Shown here in pieces: positions 22,451 through 30,747 of a stretch of 35,197 bases of DNA. A model generated the notes under the pieces. That model saw nothing but the letters and a program-made list of their open reading frames with translations, made no database searches and was not told the origin of the DNA. The stretch comes from UBA10161 sp964581105 (lineage in GTDB: Archaea; Micrarchaeota; Micrarchaeia; Anstonellales; Anstonellaceae). The translations under genes were made by a program, and so were the position numbers. The stretch covers positions 1 to 35,197 of the forward strand of contig CAZOMB010000011.1 in assembly GCA_964581105.1 (NCBI GenBank), in the 5' to 3' direction. Position 1 is the stretch's first letter. Each line of letters starts with the position of its first letter.

Positions 22451-22906
22451 ATGTTTGTAATAAAAAAGAACGGGGAAAAGCAAAAGTTTGACAAGAAAAA
22501 AATAATTGCAGGCCTTATCAGGGCTGGGGCCGGAAAATACTCCAAGGAAATAGCCAATAAAGTGGCAAAAAAGCTCAAAGGAAAAAAGCAGGTCAAATCC
22601 TCGCGCTTAAGGGAAGAAGTGATAAGTGAGCTTCACCTTTATGATGAGAAAAAGGTGCCTGATTTTGTGAATTTCAAGAAGGCAATAAGGCACCTTTCAA
22701 GCCATGAGGCATTCCTTGAGAACAGGCTTCAGGATTTGGTTGGAAACTGCGGCAAAGTCGAAGGGGTTTATGGCGGCTTCAGAATAACTGTCACAAAGCC
22801 AAATGACTTTGACTATTGTGGCGTTCTAAAGGAAATACTCGCAAAGTCAGGCCTTCACATAATTGTTGAGCTTAGGGGCAACAAGCTTGTGATAATTGCC
22901 CGCTGA
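22451..22906 (+). CDS. Stand-alone ATP-cone domain protein
   Basis: The 151-residue protein begins with an ATP-cone domain (about 1-88). VIKKNGEKQKFDKKKIIAGL is the classic start, followed by a SSRLREEVISEL helix and DFVNFKKAIRHL. ATP-cones sense ATP/dATP in ribonucleotide reductase and in NrdR, but here there is no zinc ribbon and no reductase domain. The C-terminal part (about 95-151, GGFRITVTKPNDFDYCGVLKEILAKSG) is not recognised. A regulatory nucleotide sensor is plausible. It is sandwiched between the permease and the Lrp-type regulator. Confidence 0.8.
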   Translation: MFVIKKNGEKQKFDKKKIIAGLIRAGAGKYSKEIANKVAKKLKGKKQVKSSRLREEVISELHLYDEKKVPDFVNFKKAIRHLSSHEAFLENRLQDLVGNCGKVEGVYGGFRITVTKPNDFDYCGVLKEILAKSGLHIIVELRGNKLVIIAR

Positions 22907-22945
22907 TAGGAGAAGTTAAATCATTTATGCGAAAAAGGGACGAAT

Positions 22946-23368
22946 ATGGCAAAACTTGACGAAATTGACAGGAAAATACTCGAAATCCTGCGAGAAAACG
23001 CAAGGCTTACAAACCAAAAGCTTGGGAAAAAAGTCAGGCTTTCTGAGCCAGCTGCAAGAAGAAGGGTCTCAAACCTTGCTTCACGCGGGATAATAAAGAG
23101 ATTCACAATAGACATTGAGCAAGGAGGGGGGGTTTCGTCCCTTGTTTTGATAGCAACTTCCCCCCACGGGCCGGCTGCAAAAATCCTAAGGCAACTGCAA
23201 AAAAGGCAGGACATCGGAGTTGTCTGGGAGCTTTCAGGCGACACAGACATAGCGCTGACCCTTTATGCTCAGGACATAAACGAACTTAACAGGAAAATAG
23301 ACGAAATAAGGAACATGCCGGGCATAAAAAGGACAAATCTTTCTGTGATTCTGAAAAAATGGAAATAA
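22946..23368 (+). CDS. Lrp/AsnC-family regulator, probable LysM-like
   Basis: This 140-residue regulator has the Lrp arrangement. An N-terminal winged helix-turn-helix (LDEIDRKILEILRENARLTN, then RLSEPAARRRVSNLASRGII) is followed by a RAM ligand-binding domain (about 65-138). Lrp proteins form dimers or octamers and respond to amino acids. It lies directly before the lysW-X-Y-Z-J-K genes and is read in the same direction. That is comparable to Sulfolobus LysM, an Lrp protein acting on the lys genes. Control of the operon promoter at 23390-23510 is inferred from position. Feedback by lysine or arginine is possible. Confidence 0.9.
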   Translation: MAKLDEIDRKILEILRENARLTNQKLGKKVRLSEPAARRRVSNLASRGIIKRFTIDIEQGGGVSSLVLIATSPHGPAAKILRQLQKRQDIGVVWELSGDTDIALTLYAQDINELNRKIDEIRNMPGIKRTNLSVILKKWK

Positions 23369-23389
23369 ACCCTTTCTTTTGACGAAATC

Positions 23390-23518
23390 CGCAGCTAAAT
23401 ATATAAATAAAGACTAAAAGGGCTATATAATCTACAAAACAGTATTTTTTAGTTGTAAACAAACGAAAACCATTTAAATAGATGCCAGCAAAAGCAGTTA
23501 AAATCACACATAGGAGGT
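23390..23518 (+). promoter_or_regulatory. Promoter/operator region of the lysW operon
   Basis: This very AT-rich interval between the regulator and lysW holds three TATA-like elements: AAATATATAAATAAAG near 23396-23411, CTATATAAT near 23422-23430, and ATTTAAATA at 23472-23480. The last is at the right distance (start near 23503) for a short leader containing TAGGAGGT (23511-23518) just before lysW. The upstream AT tracts resemble the flexible DNA that Lrp proteins wrap, but no clear palindromic operator was identified. Confidence 0.5.
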
Positions 23519-23521
23519 TTG

Positions 23522-23698
23522 ATGAGAATGGCAAATGCAGAATGCCCTGAATGCGCAGGCAAGATTGAATTTTCAGAAAACACTGAGGTGGGCGAGGTCC
23601 TGTCTTGTCCAGACTGCGGTGCAAGATTAGAGGTAAAAGGCATAAATCCGCCGCAACTCCAGCCTGCCCCAAAGGTAGAGGAGGACTGGGGAGAATAA
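23522..23698 (+). CDS. lysW: LysW amino-group carrier protein
   Basis: This 58-residue protein has the LysW hallmarks. A zinc ribbon is formed by CPEC (about 8-11) and CPDC (about 29-32), then an acidic C-terminus ending EEDWGE, whose last Glu receives the substrate in this family. LysW carries 2-aminoadipate or glutamate through the reactions of LysX, LysZ, LysY and LysJ, until LysK releases lysine or ornithine. The ATG at 23522 follows AGGAGGT; a second ATG at 23528 is possible. It is the first gene of a six-gene operon, and lysX begins 12 nt later. Confidence 0.96.
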   Translation: MRMANAECPECAGKIEFSENTEVGEVLSCPDCGARLEVKGINPPQLQPAPKVEEDWGE

Positions 23699-23710
23699 GG
23701 GTGGTCAAAA

Positions 23711-24562
23711 ATGAGGCTTGGAATTTGCTACACTCTTGTGTCAGCTGAGAACAAGCTGCTGCTAGCTTCTGCAAAGTCAAAAGGGGTCAAGCTTGAAAGA
23801 ATTGTTGACAGCAATGCAGCCCTTGAGCTTAGCGCAGGCAGAAAAAAAGAGTATGACACAATTTTGCAGCGCTCAGTTTCCTACTCCCGCACCATTTACC
23901 TTAACTATTATTTTGAGCAGCAGGGCACACAGGTCATAAACTCATACAAGGCTGCCAGGATATTTGGTGACAAAGCACTCTGCTCAAGTGAGTTGGCAAC
24001 AGCAGGCATCCCAACACCAAAAACATTTCTTGCCTTTTCGCCTGAAACAGCTGTGCAGGCAGCAGACAAAATTGGCTTTCCGCTTGTTATAAAGCCAGCA
24101 ATTGGCTCATGGGCAAGGATGGTGCACAGGATAAATGATGCTGATTCACTGCAGGCAGCGCTCGAGTCACGTGCGCAGATGGGCAACCCCTGGCAAAAGG
24201 TCTACTATTTGCAGGAGCACATAAACAAGCCAGGCAGGGATATCAGGGCATTTGTGATTGGAGATGAAACAGTCGCAGCAATATACAGACACTCAACTGA
24301 AAAGTCTGGCTGGATTACAAACACTGCAAAAGGCGCGACTACAAGCAACTGCAAAGTCACGCCCGACCTGTCTGAGCTTTGCCTGAAGGCAGCCTCAATT
24401 GCAGGCTCAGGAGTATATGCTGTTGATCTGATGGAATCAGAGAAAGGGCTTGTGGTGCATGAGGTAAACCATACAACCGAATTCAGGAACTCAATTGAGC
24501 CAACAGGGGTCGACATCCCAGGCAAGATAATAGAATACTTAATTGAAAGAACAAAAAGGTGA
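23711..24562 (+). CDS. lysX: LysX/ArgX-type LysW ligase
   Basis: The 283-residue RimK-like ATP-grasp enzyme has the LysX motifs: INSYKAARIFGDKALCS, FPLVIKPAIGSWARMV (ATP Lys), YLQEHINKPGRDIRAFVIG, and the metal/substrate loop HEVNHTTEFRNSIEPTGVDIPG. It joins the amino group of 2-aminoadipate (LysX) or glutamate (ArgX) to the C-terminal Glu of LysW. Some archaea use one enzyme for both. Only one copy is visible here, so a dual lysine/arginine role is possible but cannot be read from the sequence. The ATG follows GGGTGG, 12 nt after lysW. Confidence 0.94.
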   Translation: MRLGICYTLVSAENKLLLASAKSKGVKLERIVDSNAALELSAGRKKEYDTILQRSVSYSRTIYLNYYFEQQGTQVINSYKAARIFGDKALCSSELATAGIPTPKTFLAFSPETAVQAADKIGFPLVIKPAIGSWARMVHRINDADSLQAALESRAQMGNPWQKVYYLQEHINKPGRDIRAFVIGDETVAAIYRHSTEKSGWITNTAKGATTSNCKVTPDLSELCLKAASIAGSGVYAVDLMESEKGLVVHEVNHTTEFRNSIEPTGVDIPGKIIEYLIERTKR

Positions 24563-24566
24563 AAAC

Positions 24567-25616
24567 ATGGCAAAAAAAATATCAATAATAGGCGCTTCTG
24601 GCTACACAGGGGGCGACCTTTTGCGCCTGGCCCTTGTTCACCCTGAAATTGAAGTGTCTCAAATCACGTCAGAAAGGTTTGCAGGAAAGGCAGCCTTTAA
24701 GCTCAATCCAAACCTTCGCGGCTTTACAAAGCTTGAATTTGAATCAGTCAAAAAGCTCTCAACAGACATTGACACAATATTCATATGCACGCCCCACAAG
24801 GCAGCAGCCCCATATGTAAAGCAGTTCTGGGAAACAGGGGCAAAAATAATTGATTTGTCAGCAGACTTCCGCCTTCACAACAAGGACACATATGCAAAAT
24901 ATTATGCTGTGCACCCTCATCCAGAGCTGCTGCAGCACGCAGTTTACGGAATCCCTGAGCTTCACAGGGAGCAGATAAAAAAAGCAAGGCTGGTTGCATG
25001 CGCAGGCTGCCTTTCAACATCAATAATACTGCCCCTTGCCCCGCTGATAAAAAGCAGGCTGATTCCATTCAAGGGAATAATAGCTGACTCAAAAATAGGC
25101 TCATCAGCAGTCGGGGCTGCATTTGACATTTCAACACACCACCCAGAAAGGCAGGGCACAGTGCGCTCATACAAGCCTTGTGGCCACAGGCACACAGCAG
25201 AAATAGAGCAAGAGCTTTCTGAAATTGCAGGCTCTGATGTTTCAGTGGGTCTTACCCCGCATGCGACTGAAATGGTCCGCGGAATCCTTTCAACAGTGCA
25301 TGCCAGCCTGGATTCAAAAATCTCAAATATTGATGTTTGGAAGGCCTATCGCGCATTTTTCGCAGGCTCGCCATTTGTGAGGCTGGTAAAAGACCAGAAC
25401 ACCCTTTACAGGTACCCAGAGCCAAAGCCAGTTGTCGGGACAAATTTTGCAGACATTGGGTTTGAAATTGATGCTGAAAAAGGGAGGATAATACTGATGA
25501 GTGCAATTGACAATCTTGTAAAAGGAAGCGGGGGCCAGGCAATACAATGCTTTAACCTTATGAATGGCTTTGATGAAAAAGCAGGCCTGTGGTCCCCTGG
25601 CTTTCATCCATTGTGA
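24567..25616 (+). CDS. lysY: LysW-adipoyl/glutamyl phosphate reductase (LysY/ArgC family)
   Basis: This 349-residue NADPH-dependent reductase has an N-terminal Rossmann motif GASGYTGGDLLRL and FICTPHKAA. The catalytic Cys lies in VACAGCLSTS, where ArgC usually has NPGCYPT. GHRHTAEIEQEL supplies the base, and TPHATEMVRGIL is also present. It reduces the acyl phosphate on LysW to a semialdehyde. The LysY assignment rests on the operon, since sequence alone would also fit ArgC. The ATG at 24567 follows AAGGTG, four bases after the lysX stop; a TTG at 24543 would overlap lysX. Confidence 0.93.
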   Translation: MAKKISIIGASGYTGGDLLRLALVHPEIEVSQITSERFAGKAAFKLNPNLRGFTKLEFESVKKLSTDIDTIFICTPHKAAAPYVKQFWETGAKIIDLSADFRLHNKDTYAKYYAVHPHPELLQHAVYGIPELHREQIKKARLVACAGCLSTSIILPLAPLIKSRLIPFKGIIADSKIGSSAVGAAFDISTHHPERQGTVRSYKPCGHRHTAEIEQELSEIAGSDVSVGLTPHATEMVRGILSTVHASLDSKISNIDVWKAYRAFFAGSPFVRLVKDQNTLYRYPEPKPVVGTNFADIGFEIDAEKGRIILMSAIDNLVKGSGGQAIQCFNLMNGFDEKAGLWSPGFHPL

Positions 25617-25625
25617 GGAGCTTTT

Positions 25626-26460
25626 ATGCTGATTCTCAAAATAGGCGGAAGCATGGCAAACAATGCTGCCTCTCTTGCAGCTGACATAGCAAAACTTGGG
25701 CAAAAGCTGGTGATAGTGCACGGAGGCGGGCCGCAAGTGACTGCACTTGAGAAAGGGCTTGGCCGCGAGCCAAAATACATTAACTCAAAGCAAGGCTTCA
25801 AGTCCCGCCACACTGATGGGGTGACAATGCAAAACTTTGTTATGGCTGTGGGCGGAGGAGTAAATATCTCTCTTGTCCGGCAGCTTAGAAAAGCAGGAGT
25901 TTCTGCAGCAGGAATTTCAGGGGTCTCAGGGGTCTTATTTGCAAAAAGGAAAACCCTGATTTCCTTTGAGAACAGGAAGGAAAAAATCATAAGGGATGAT
26001 TATTCAGGGAAAATCATTCGCACAGATGCAACAGCCCTTAGGGCACTGCTGTCAGCCGGCCTTGTGCCAGTGGTTTCCCCTATTGCGCTTGGGCAGGAAT
26101 TTGAGGCACTTAATGTTGACGGCGACAGGGCTGCAGCAGCAATAGGGGCAGAGCTTTCAGCAGAAAAGTTAATCCTTTTCACAGATGTTGANNNNNNNNN
26201 NNNNNNNNNNNNNNNNNNNNNNNNNNNNNNNNNNNNNNNNNNNNNNNNNNNNNNNNNNNNNNNNNNNNNNNNNNNNNNNNNNNNNNNNNNNAGACATTTC
26301 AGAATTCCAAAAAGGCGCATCTTCAGGGATGAAAAGAAAGCTTGTGGCAACAAATGAGGCTCTTTCAGGGGGGGTAAAAGAAGTTATAATCTGCAGCGGA
26401 ACAAGAGAAAAGCCAGTAACCTCTGCCCTTTCAGGGGGAGGGACCCATTTTACAAAATAA
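25626..26460 (+). CDS. lysZ: LysW-adipate/glutamate kinase (LysZ), interrupted by an assembly gap
   Basis: Two parts of one amino-acid kinase lie on either side of 100 N (26192-26291). The N-terminal part (189 residues) has ILKIGGSMANNAASLA, IVHGGGPQVT, HTDGVTMQNFVMAVGG and LNVDGDRAAAAIGAELSAEKLILFTDV. The C-terminal part (about 55 residues) has SSGMKRKLVATNEAL and GTHFTK. The two parts are in different frames only because the gap length is a placeholder. By comparison with the family, about 20-25 residues are missing, so the true gap is about 60-80 bases. LysZ phosphorylates the carrier-bound substrate for LysY. The ATG follows GAGGAG, nine bases after lysY ends. Confidence 0.93.
26192..26291. 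other. Assembly gap (100 N)
   Basis: Exactly 100 N replace sequence inside lysZ. The round number is a conventional scaffold placeholder and does not measure the missing length. Confidence 0.99.
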
Positions 26461-26473
26461 AAAAGTGATTAAC

Positions 26474-27640
26474 ATGGATGAAAAACAGATATTTGAACTT
26501 GAGCAAAAATACGAGATGAAGCTCTACCCAAAAAGAGGAGTAGCCCTGGGGCATGGGCAAGCAGAGTTTGCCTGGGATGCACAAGGGAAAAAATACATTG
26601 ACTGCACTACCGGGGTAGGGGTAGCAATACTTGGCCATGCTCACCCGGCAATTGTTTCTGCAATCTCAAACCAGGCACAAAAGCTGATTACCTGCTACCA
26701 GCCATTTTCAAATGGGCAGCGTGCGGCTCTTGAGCAAAAGCTGGTGAATCTTTTTGGGGGCAGTGCAAGGGTCATGCTTTCAAACTCAGGAACAGAGGCA
26801 ATAGAAGCCGCAGTAAAGCTTGCAATGCGGCACACAAAAAGAAAGGGCTTTGCTGCTGCAATGAATGCATTTCATGGCAGGTCAACTGGCGCGCTTTCAC
26901 TTACCTTTAAGAAGAGCTTCAGGGCCCCCTTTGAGCCTTTGCTTGCCCAGGTTTCAAGGGTGCGCTTTAATGACATTGAATCAATCAAGTCTTCAGTCAC
27001 CTCAGAAACAGCAGCACTTTTCCTTGAGCCTGTGCAAGGTGAAAGCGGAGTCAGGCCTGCTACCCAGGAATTCATGAAAGCAGCAAGGGACATATGCACA
27101 GACAAAGGCGCACTGCTGGTTCTTGATGAAATACAGTCAGGCTGCGGCAGGACAGGAAAATTCTTTGCTTATGAGCACTTTGGCATTCAGCCTGACATTG
27201 CCTGCCTTGCAAAAGGCTTGGGCGGAGGAGTGCCTATTGGCGCAACAATTGCAACACAAGAAACAGCAACATTTGCACCACTTGAGCATGGAAGCACTTT
27301 TGGGGGCAACCCTCTTTCAGCAGCAGCTGCAAATGCAGTTCTTGAAACAATTGAAAAAGACAAGCTGCTTTCCAAAGTGCAGGAACATGGCAAATACATG
27401 ATGGGCAAACTACGGTCTTCACTCTCAACCAAATCACAGTTTCGCGAGCTTCGGGGAATGGGTTTGATGATTGCTGCCGAGCTAAAAGTCCCGTCAAAAG
27501 GGCCCCTTTCTTCCCTTGCTCAAAAAGGGGTTCTTGCACTTCCTGCAGGGGAGCAGGTAATCCGCCTCTTGCCGCCGTTCATAATTTCAAAGAGCTCAAT
27601 TGATGAAGTTGCACAGGCAATTTCAGAGGTAGTATCATGA
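26474..27640 (+). CDS. lysJ: LysW-semialdehyde aminotransferase (LysJ/ArgD family)
   Basis: This 388-residue class III aminotransferase has TGVGVAILGHAHP, NSGTEAIEAAVKLA, AFHGRSTGALS, LVLDEIQSGCGRTGKFFAYEH and the Schiff-base Lys in ACLAKGLGGGVPIGA. It aminates the semialdehyde on LysW, using glutamate as donor in the known systems, to give LysW-lysine or LysW-ornithine. I chose the ATG at 26474, with GTGAT just before it; the GTG at 26465 is an alternative. Its stop overlaps the lysK start (ATGA), indicating coupled translation. Confidence 0.95.
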   Translation: MDEKQIFELEQKYEMKLYPKRGVALGHGQAEFAWDAQGKKYIDCTTGVGVAILGHAHPAIVSAISNQAQKLITCYQPFSNGQRAALEQKLVNLFGGSARVMLSNSGTEAIEAAVKLAMRHTKRKGFAAAMNAFHGRSTGALSLTFKKSFRAPFEPLLAQVSRVRFNDIESIKSSVTSETAALFLEPVQGESGVRPATQEFMKAARDICTDKGALLVLDEIQSGCGRTGKFFAYEHFGIQPDIACLAKGLGGGVPIGATIATQETATFAPLEHGSTFGGNPLSAAAANAVLETIEKDKLLSKVQEHGKYMMGKLRSSLSTKSQFRELRGMGLMIAAELKVPSKGPLSSLAQKGVLALPAGEQVIRLLPPFIISKSSIDEVAQAISEVVS

Positions 27641-28710
27641 GCATGGATGCAATAGAATTCCTTGACAGGCTAATACAAATCCCAAGCCCATCAGGCAGTG
27701 AGAGAAAGGCAGCTGAACTTTGTTTGCAATACTTCAAACAGTTTTCATTTGAAAAGGCATGGGTAGATGAAGCAGACAACGCAGTTGCAACAAACTACAG
27801 GCATGAAAAGGGAATGCAGCCAGACCTGCTTTTATTTGGGCATCTTGACACAATTTCAGCGCCAATGCAGCACAGGCGGGAAAAAGGCAGGATTTTTGGC
27901 AGGGGCTCAGTTGATGCCAAGTCCTCTCTTGCAGCATTCATTACTGCTGCAGGAGAGCAGAAAGTGCCATACAAGCTCATGGTTGCAGGAGTGACAGAGG
28001 AAGAGGCGCCAACTTCAAAGGGAATCAGGAATCTTCTTACATATGCAAAGCCAAAAATGGCAATAAACGGCGAGCCTTCAAATACAAATGGAATCACTGT
28101 TGCATACAAAGGAAGGATTGTAGTGGAATGCATAACACATGGAAAGCCATCGCACGCAGGAATGGTTTCAGAAAACCCGATTGAAAGGACAATTGAATAT
28201 TATGAAAAGCTGCGAGCAATTTACCCCCTTCACAAGAGGAATTTTGACAGCGTAATACTAAACCTGACTCACATAAAGGCAGGAAGCCGCGATTCCCTTA
28301 ATGTTGTGCCAGAAGCACTGAACTTTGACATAGATGTGCGGATTCCGCCTTCAATCTCAAACAAGGAAGTGGTGAACAACTTCAAAAAATTGGCGCCTCG
28401 CAATGTGGAGGTAAAAGTGCATGAAAGCCTGCCAGGCGTACAAACAGATGTAAACCATCCTATCTGCCGCTCAATGGTTGCAGCAATACGCTCGCAGGGC
28501 CTTACACCGCGCTATGTAAAAAAATCAGGAAGCGCAGACATGAACATCACTTCAGCAGCAGGAATACCGACAATAGCATACGGGCCTGGGGACTCATCTC
28601 TTGACCATACGCCAAACGAAGTGATTCTCATTTCTGACTATGAGAAGGCAATAAAAATAATGAAAAGCGCAATCAGCAGGCTAAAGCCAAAAAAAGCCGG
28701 TGGCAAATGA
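27637..28710 (+). CDS. lysK: LysW-lysine/ornithine hydrolase
   Basis: This 357-residue M20-family metallopeptidase has SPSGSERKAAEL, the metal His in LFGHLDTIS, GRGSVDAKSSLAAF with the bridging Asp, the catalytic Glu in VTEEEAPTSKGI, and a C-terminal GPGDSSLDHTPNE with a metal His. It releases lysine or ornithine and regenerates LysW, the last step of the pathway. An ArgE/DapE role is less likely given the operon. The ATG overlaps the lysJ stop, and this is the last gene of the set. Confidence 0.94.
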   Translation: MSMDAIEFLDRLIQIPSPSGSERKAAELCLQYFKQFSFEKAWVDEADNAVATNYRHEKGMQPDLLLFGHLDTISAPMQHRREKGRIFGRGSVDAKSSLAAFITAAGEQKVPYKLMVAGVTEEEAPTSKGIRNLLTYAKPKMAINGEPSNTNGITVAYKGRIVVECITHGKPSHAGMVSENPIERTIEYYEKLRAIYPLHKRNFDSVILNLTHIKAGSRDSLNVVPEALNFDIDVRIPPSISNKEVVNNFKKLAPRNVEVKVHESLPGVQTDVNHPICRSMVAAIRSQGLTPRYVKKSGSADMNITSAAGIPTIAYGPGDSSLDHTPNEVILISDYEKAIKIMKSAISRLKPKKAGGK

Positions 28711-28755
28711 AAACTATTTTTAACCCCTATGCACAATTCCTCTCTAGGTGGATTT

Positions 28756-30738
28756 ATGAGACTTTATGCTATTCTAGCACTTTTGTTATTGTCCTGCATG
28801 CCATTTGCAAGCTTTGCACTGGTTGCGCACCACAACGGCTCAAACCCTGATGAGGTTGACGACTATTACAAATTCTCTCAGCCAACAGGCCTTCTCATCC
28901 TGGGGGACAAGCTGTATGTTGCAGACTCTGGCAGGGGCTTTGTTTATGTGCTGAACAAGTCGGCAGGCACAAACCAGACTGTCAGGTACAGGGTGGCAGG
29001 GGGAATTTCAGGCAGCAATGCGCTTACCAACCCTTTGCGCATGACCTATGATGACGGCCTTATTTACATTGCAGACGGCATAGGCAGGAACATAAGAACC
29101 TATGTTGGCGAGGGCTCGCAAATAAGCACATGGAACACCGGCTCAAACATGCAAAAGCCAAGTGCAGTTGCCGTGGGAAGCCAGTACCTTTACATAACAG
29201 ACCTTGAGAAAAAGAAGCTGTTCCTTTATTCAAGGGAAACAAAATCATATTCTTCCATCGGCATAGAAACTGGCCTTTCTGACGGCAAGCTGTCTGCTCC
29301 TGCGGACATTGAAATTTATGACAGCAAATTCTTTGTGTCTGACTCTGAAAAAGGCCTTATTTTTGTCTATGACCCAGACCTGACTTTCCTTTATGCAATC
29401 GGAAGGGGAAAAGGGGGAGTCACACTGTCATCACCACGCGGGTTTGACATAGTTGATGACAGGATATATGTTGCAGACTCAAGCTCACAGCGAATTGTTG
29501 TATTCACAATGGACGGCTACCCAATAGAAATACTTGACTCGACAACTCCATGGGGAAATTTCTCATACCCAGAGGATGTGATAGTTGACAACAATGCCCT
29601 GTATGTTGCTGACACAGGCAACCGAAAGCTCAAAGTATTTGAAATAATCCCATCAGGGGGCAATGACACAGTCCAGCAGCTGATAGATTCAGCAACAAGT
29701 GCTGTTTCAGACCTGAATTCCCTGCAGGTGGTGGCACAAAAGATAGATGCACCATTCAATGCAAGCTCAGCGAATTTTGAGCTTCAGTCAGCAAAAAGCG
29801 ATTATGAGAACTTCCTTTTCTCGTCAGCAGCCTCATTGGCTCAGCAGGCAATTGACTCTTCAACTGCAGCAAAAGAAGTGCTTGCCCAGGACATAGATGT
29901 CAAAATAAGGCAGATTGCAAAACAGGCAAATGAAACAGTTTTGCCCTACAGGGGCACAAGTTCAGCAGAGCTGATGTCCAAGCTTTCGCAATTTGACAAC
30001 AGGATGTCAGGAATCTATTCAAAGCTTGGCGCAAAGGCTTATGGGCCTGCTGCTGATTCTGTGCTTGAGCTTTCTGATGATGCAGATGCAATTGTGCTTG
30101 CAGCTGAAGGAAAAACTGCAGAAGATGAGCAGAAAAAGCAGCAGCAGATAAAGGCAAGCCTTGATTCGCAGGCAGACTTTCTCATGGAAAGCATTTCAAA
30201 GCTTGAGCAGGATGCTGAAAAGTACAGGCAAGAAGTAAACCTGTCAAATTCAGAAAGGCTGATTGCAGAGGCAAAAGTGTTCATAGACTCAGAGGACTTT
30301 GAGTCTGCAAACCATTCGCTTGGGCTTGCTGCATTTGAGGTTGAATCATACTCATCATCAATGGATGAGACCATTGAAGAGATAGAAGAAGCGCTTTCAA
30401 ACATCTCAGTATTTGAGCTTGAGCTTTCAGTCAAGGCAGAATCACCCTCCCTGATAAAGGCAGACCTTTCATCAGAAATGAGGCTAATAGCGCAGGCAAA
30501 GGAAACAGTTTACTCAAACCCGCAGCTTGCAAGGGCAATGGCACAGCAGGCAACTGAGTCTGCAAGGCCAAAGGTCCGCGAAGCGCAGGCCCTTTCAGTT
30601 GCGATTGCTGCGCTGCTCCTCATGCTTGCTGTAATTGGCCTTCTCTCACTTGTGTTTTACATCCACCTCAAGAGAAGAAAAAAGGCAAGGCAGAAGCATT
30701 CCAAGAAAAAAGAAAAGAAAGGAAAAAGGAAAGGATAA
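28756..30738 (+). CDS. Exported six-bladed NHL propeller with coiled-coil stalk and membrane anchor
   Basis: This 660-residue protein has a signal peptide (LYAILALLLLSCMPFASFA). Six NHL-type repeats follow (about 43-310), each ending in a pattern such as KLYVADSG, LIYIADGI, YLYITDLE, KFFVSDSE, RIYVADSS or ALYVADTG. A long Ala/Ser/Glu-rich helical region (about 325-600) is probably coiled coil. A C-terminal membrane helix (VAIAALLMLAVIGLLSLVF) precedes a very Lys-rich cytoplasmic tail. NHL propellers bind proteins or polysaccharides. The layout suggests a surface head on a stalk. The ATG at 28756 follows AGGTGG; the in-frame ATG at 28729 is less likely. The next gene follows by 9 nt. Confidence 0.85.
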   Translation: MRLYAILALLLLSCMPFASFALVAHHNGSNPDEVDDYYKFSQPTGLLILGDKLYVADSGRGFVYVLNKSAGTNQTVRYRVAGGISGSNALTNPLRMTYDDGLIYIADGIGRNIRTYVGEGSQISTWNTGSNMQKPSAVAVGSQYLYITDLEKKKLFLYSRETKSYSSIGIETGLSDGKLSAPADIEIYDSKFFVSDSEKGLIFVYDPDLTFLYAIGRGKGGVTLSSPRGFDIVDDRIYVADSSSQRIVVFTMDGYPIEILDSTTPWGNFSYPEDVIVDNNALYVADTGNRKLKVFEIIPSGGNDTVQQLIDSATSAVSDLNSLQVVAQKIDAPFNASSANFELQSAKSDYENFLFSSAASLAQQAIDSSTAAKEVLAQDIDVKIRQIAKQANETVLPYRGTSSAELMSKLSQFDNRMSGIYSKLGAKAYGPAADSVLELSDDADAIVLAAEGKTAEDEQKKQQQIKASLDSQADFLMESISKLEQDAEKYRQEVNLSNSERLIAEAKVFIDSEDFESANHSLGLAAFEVESYSSSMDETIEEIEEALSNISVFELELSVKAESPSLIKADLSSEMRLIAQAKETVYSNPQLARAMAQQATESARPKVREAQALSVAIAALLLMLAVIGLLSLVFYIHLKRRKKARQKHSKKKEKKGKRKG

Positions 30739-30747
30739 GGCTGGAAA

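Noticed and set aside
24567..25616. Classical ArgC of acetyl-glutamate arginine synthesis
   Set aside because: The sequence alone would allow it, but it lies between lysX and lysZ behind lysW, so the carrier-bound pathway is the better reading.
26192..26460. Frameshift in lysZ
   Set aside because: The frame change coincides with a 100-N placeholder, so it reflects unknown gap length.
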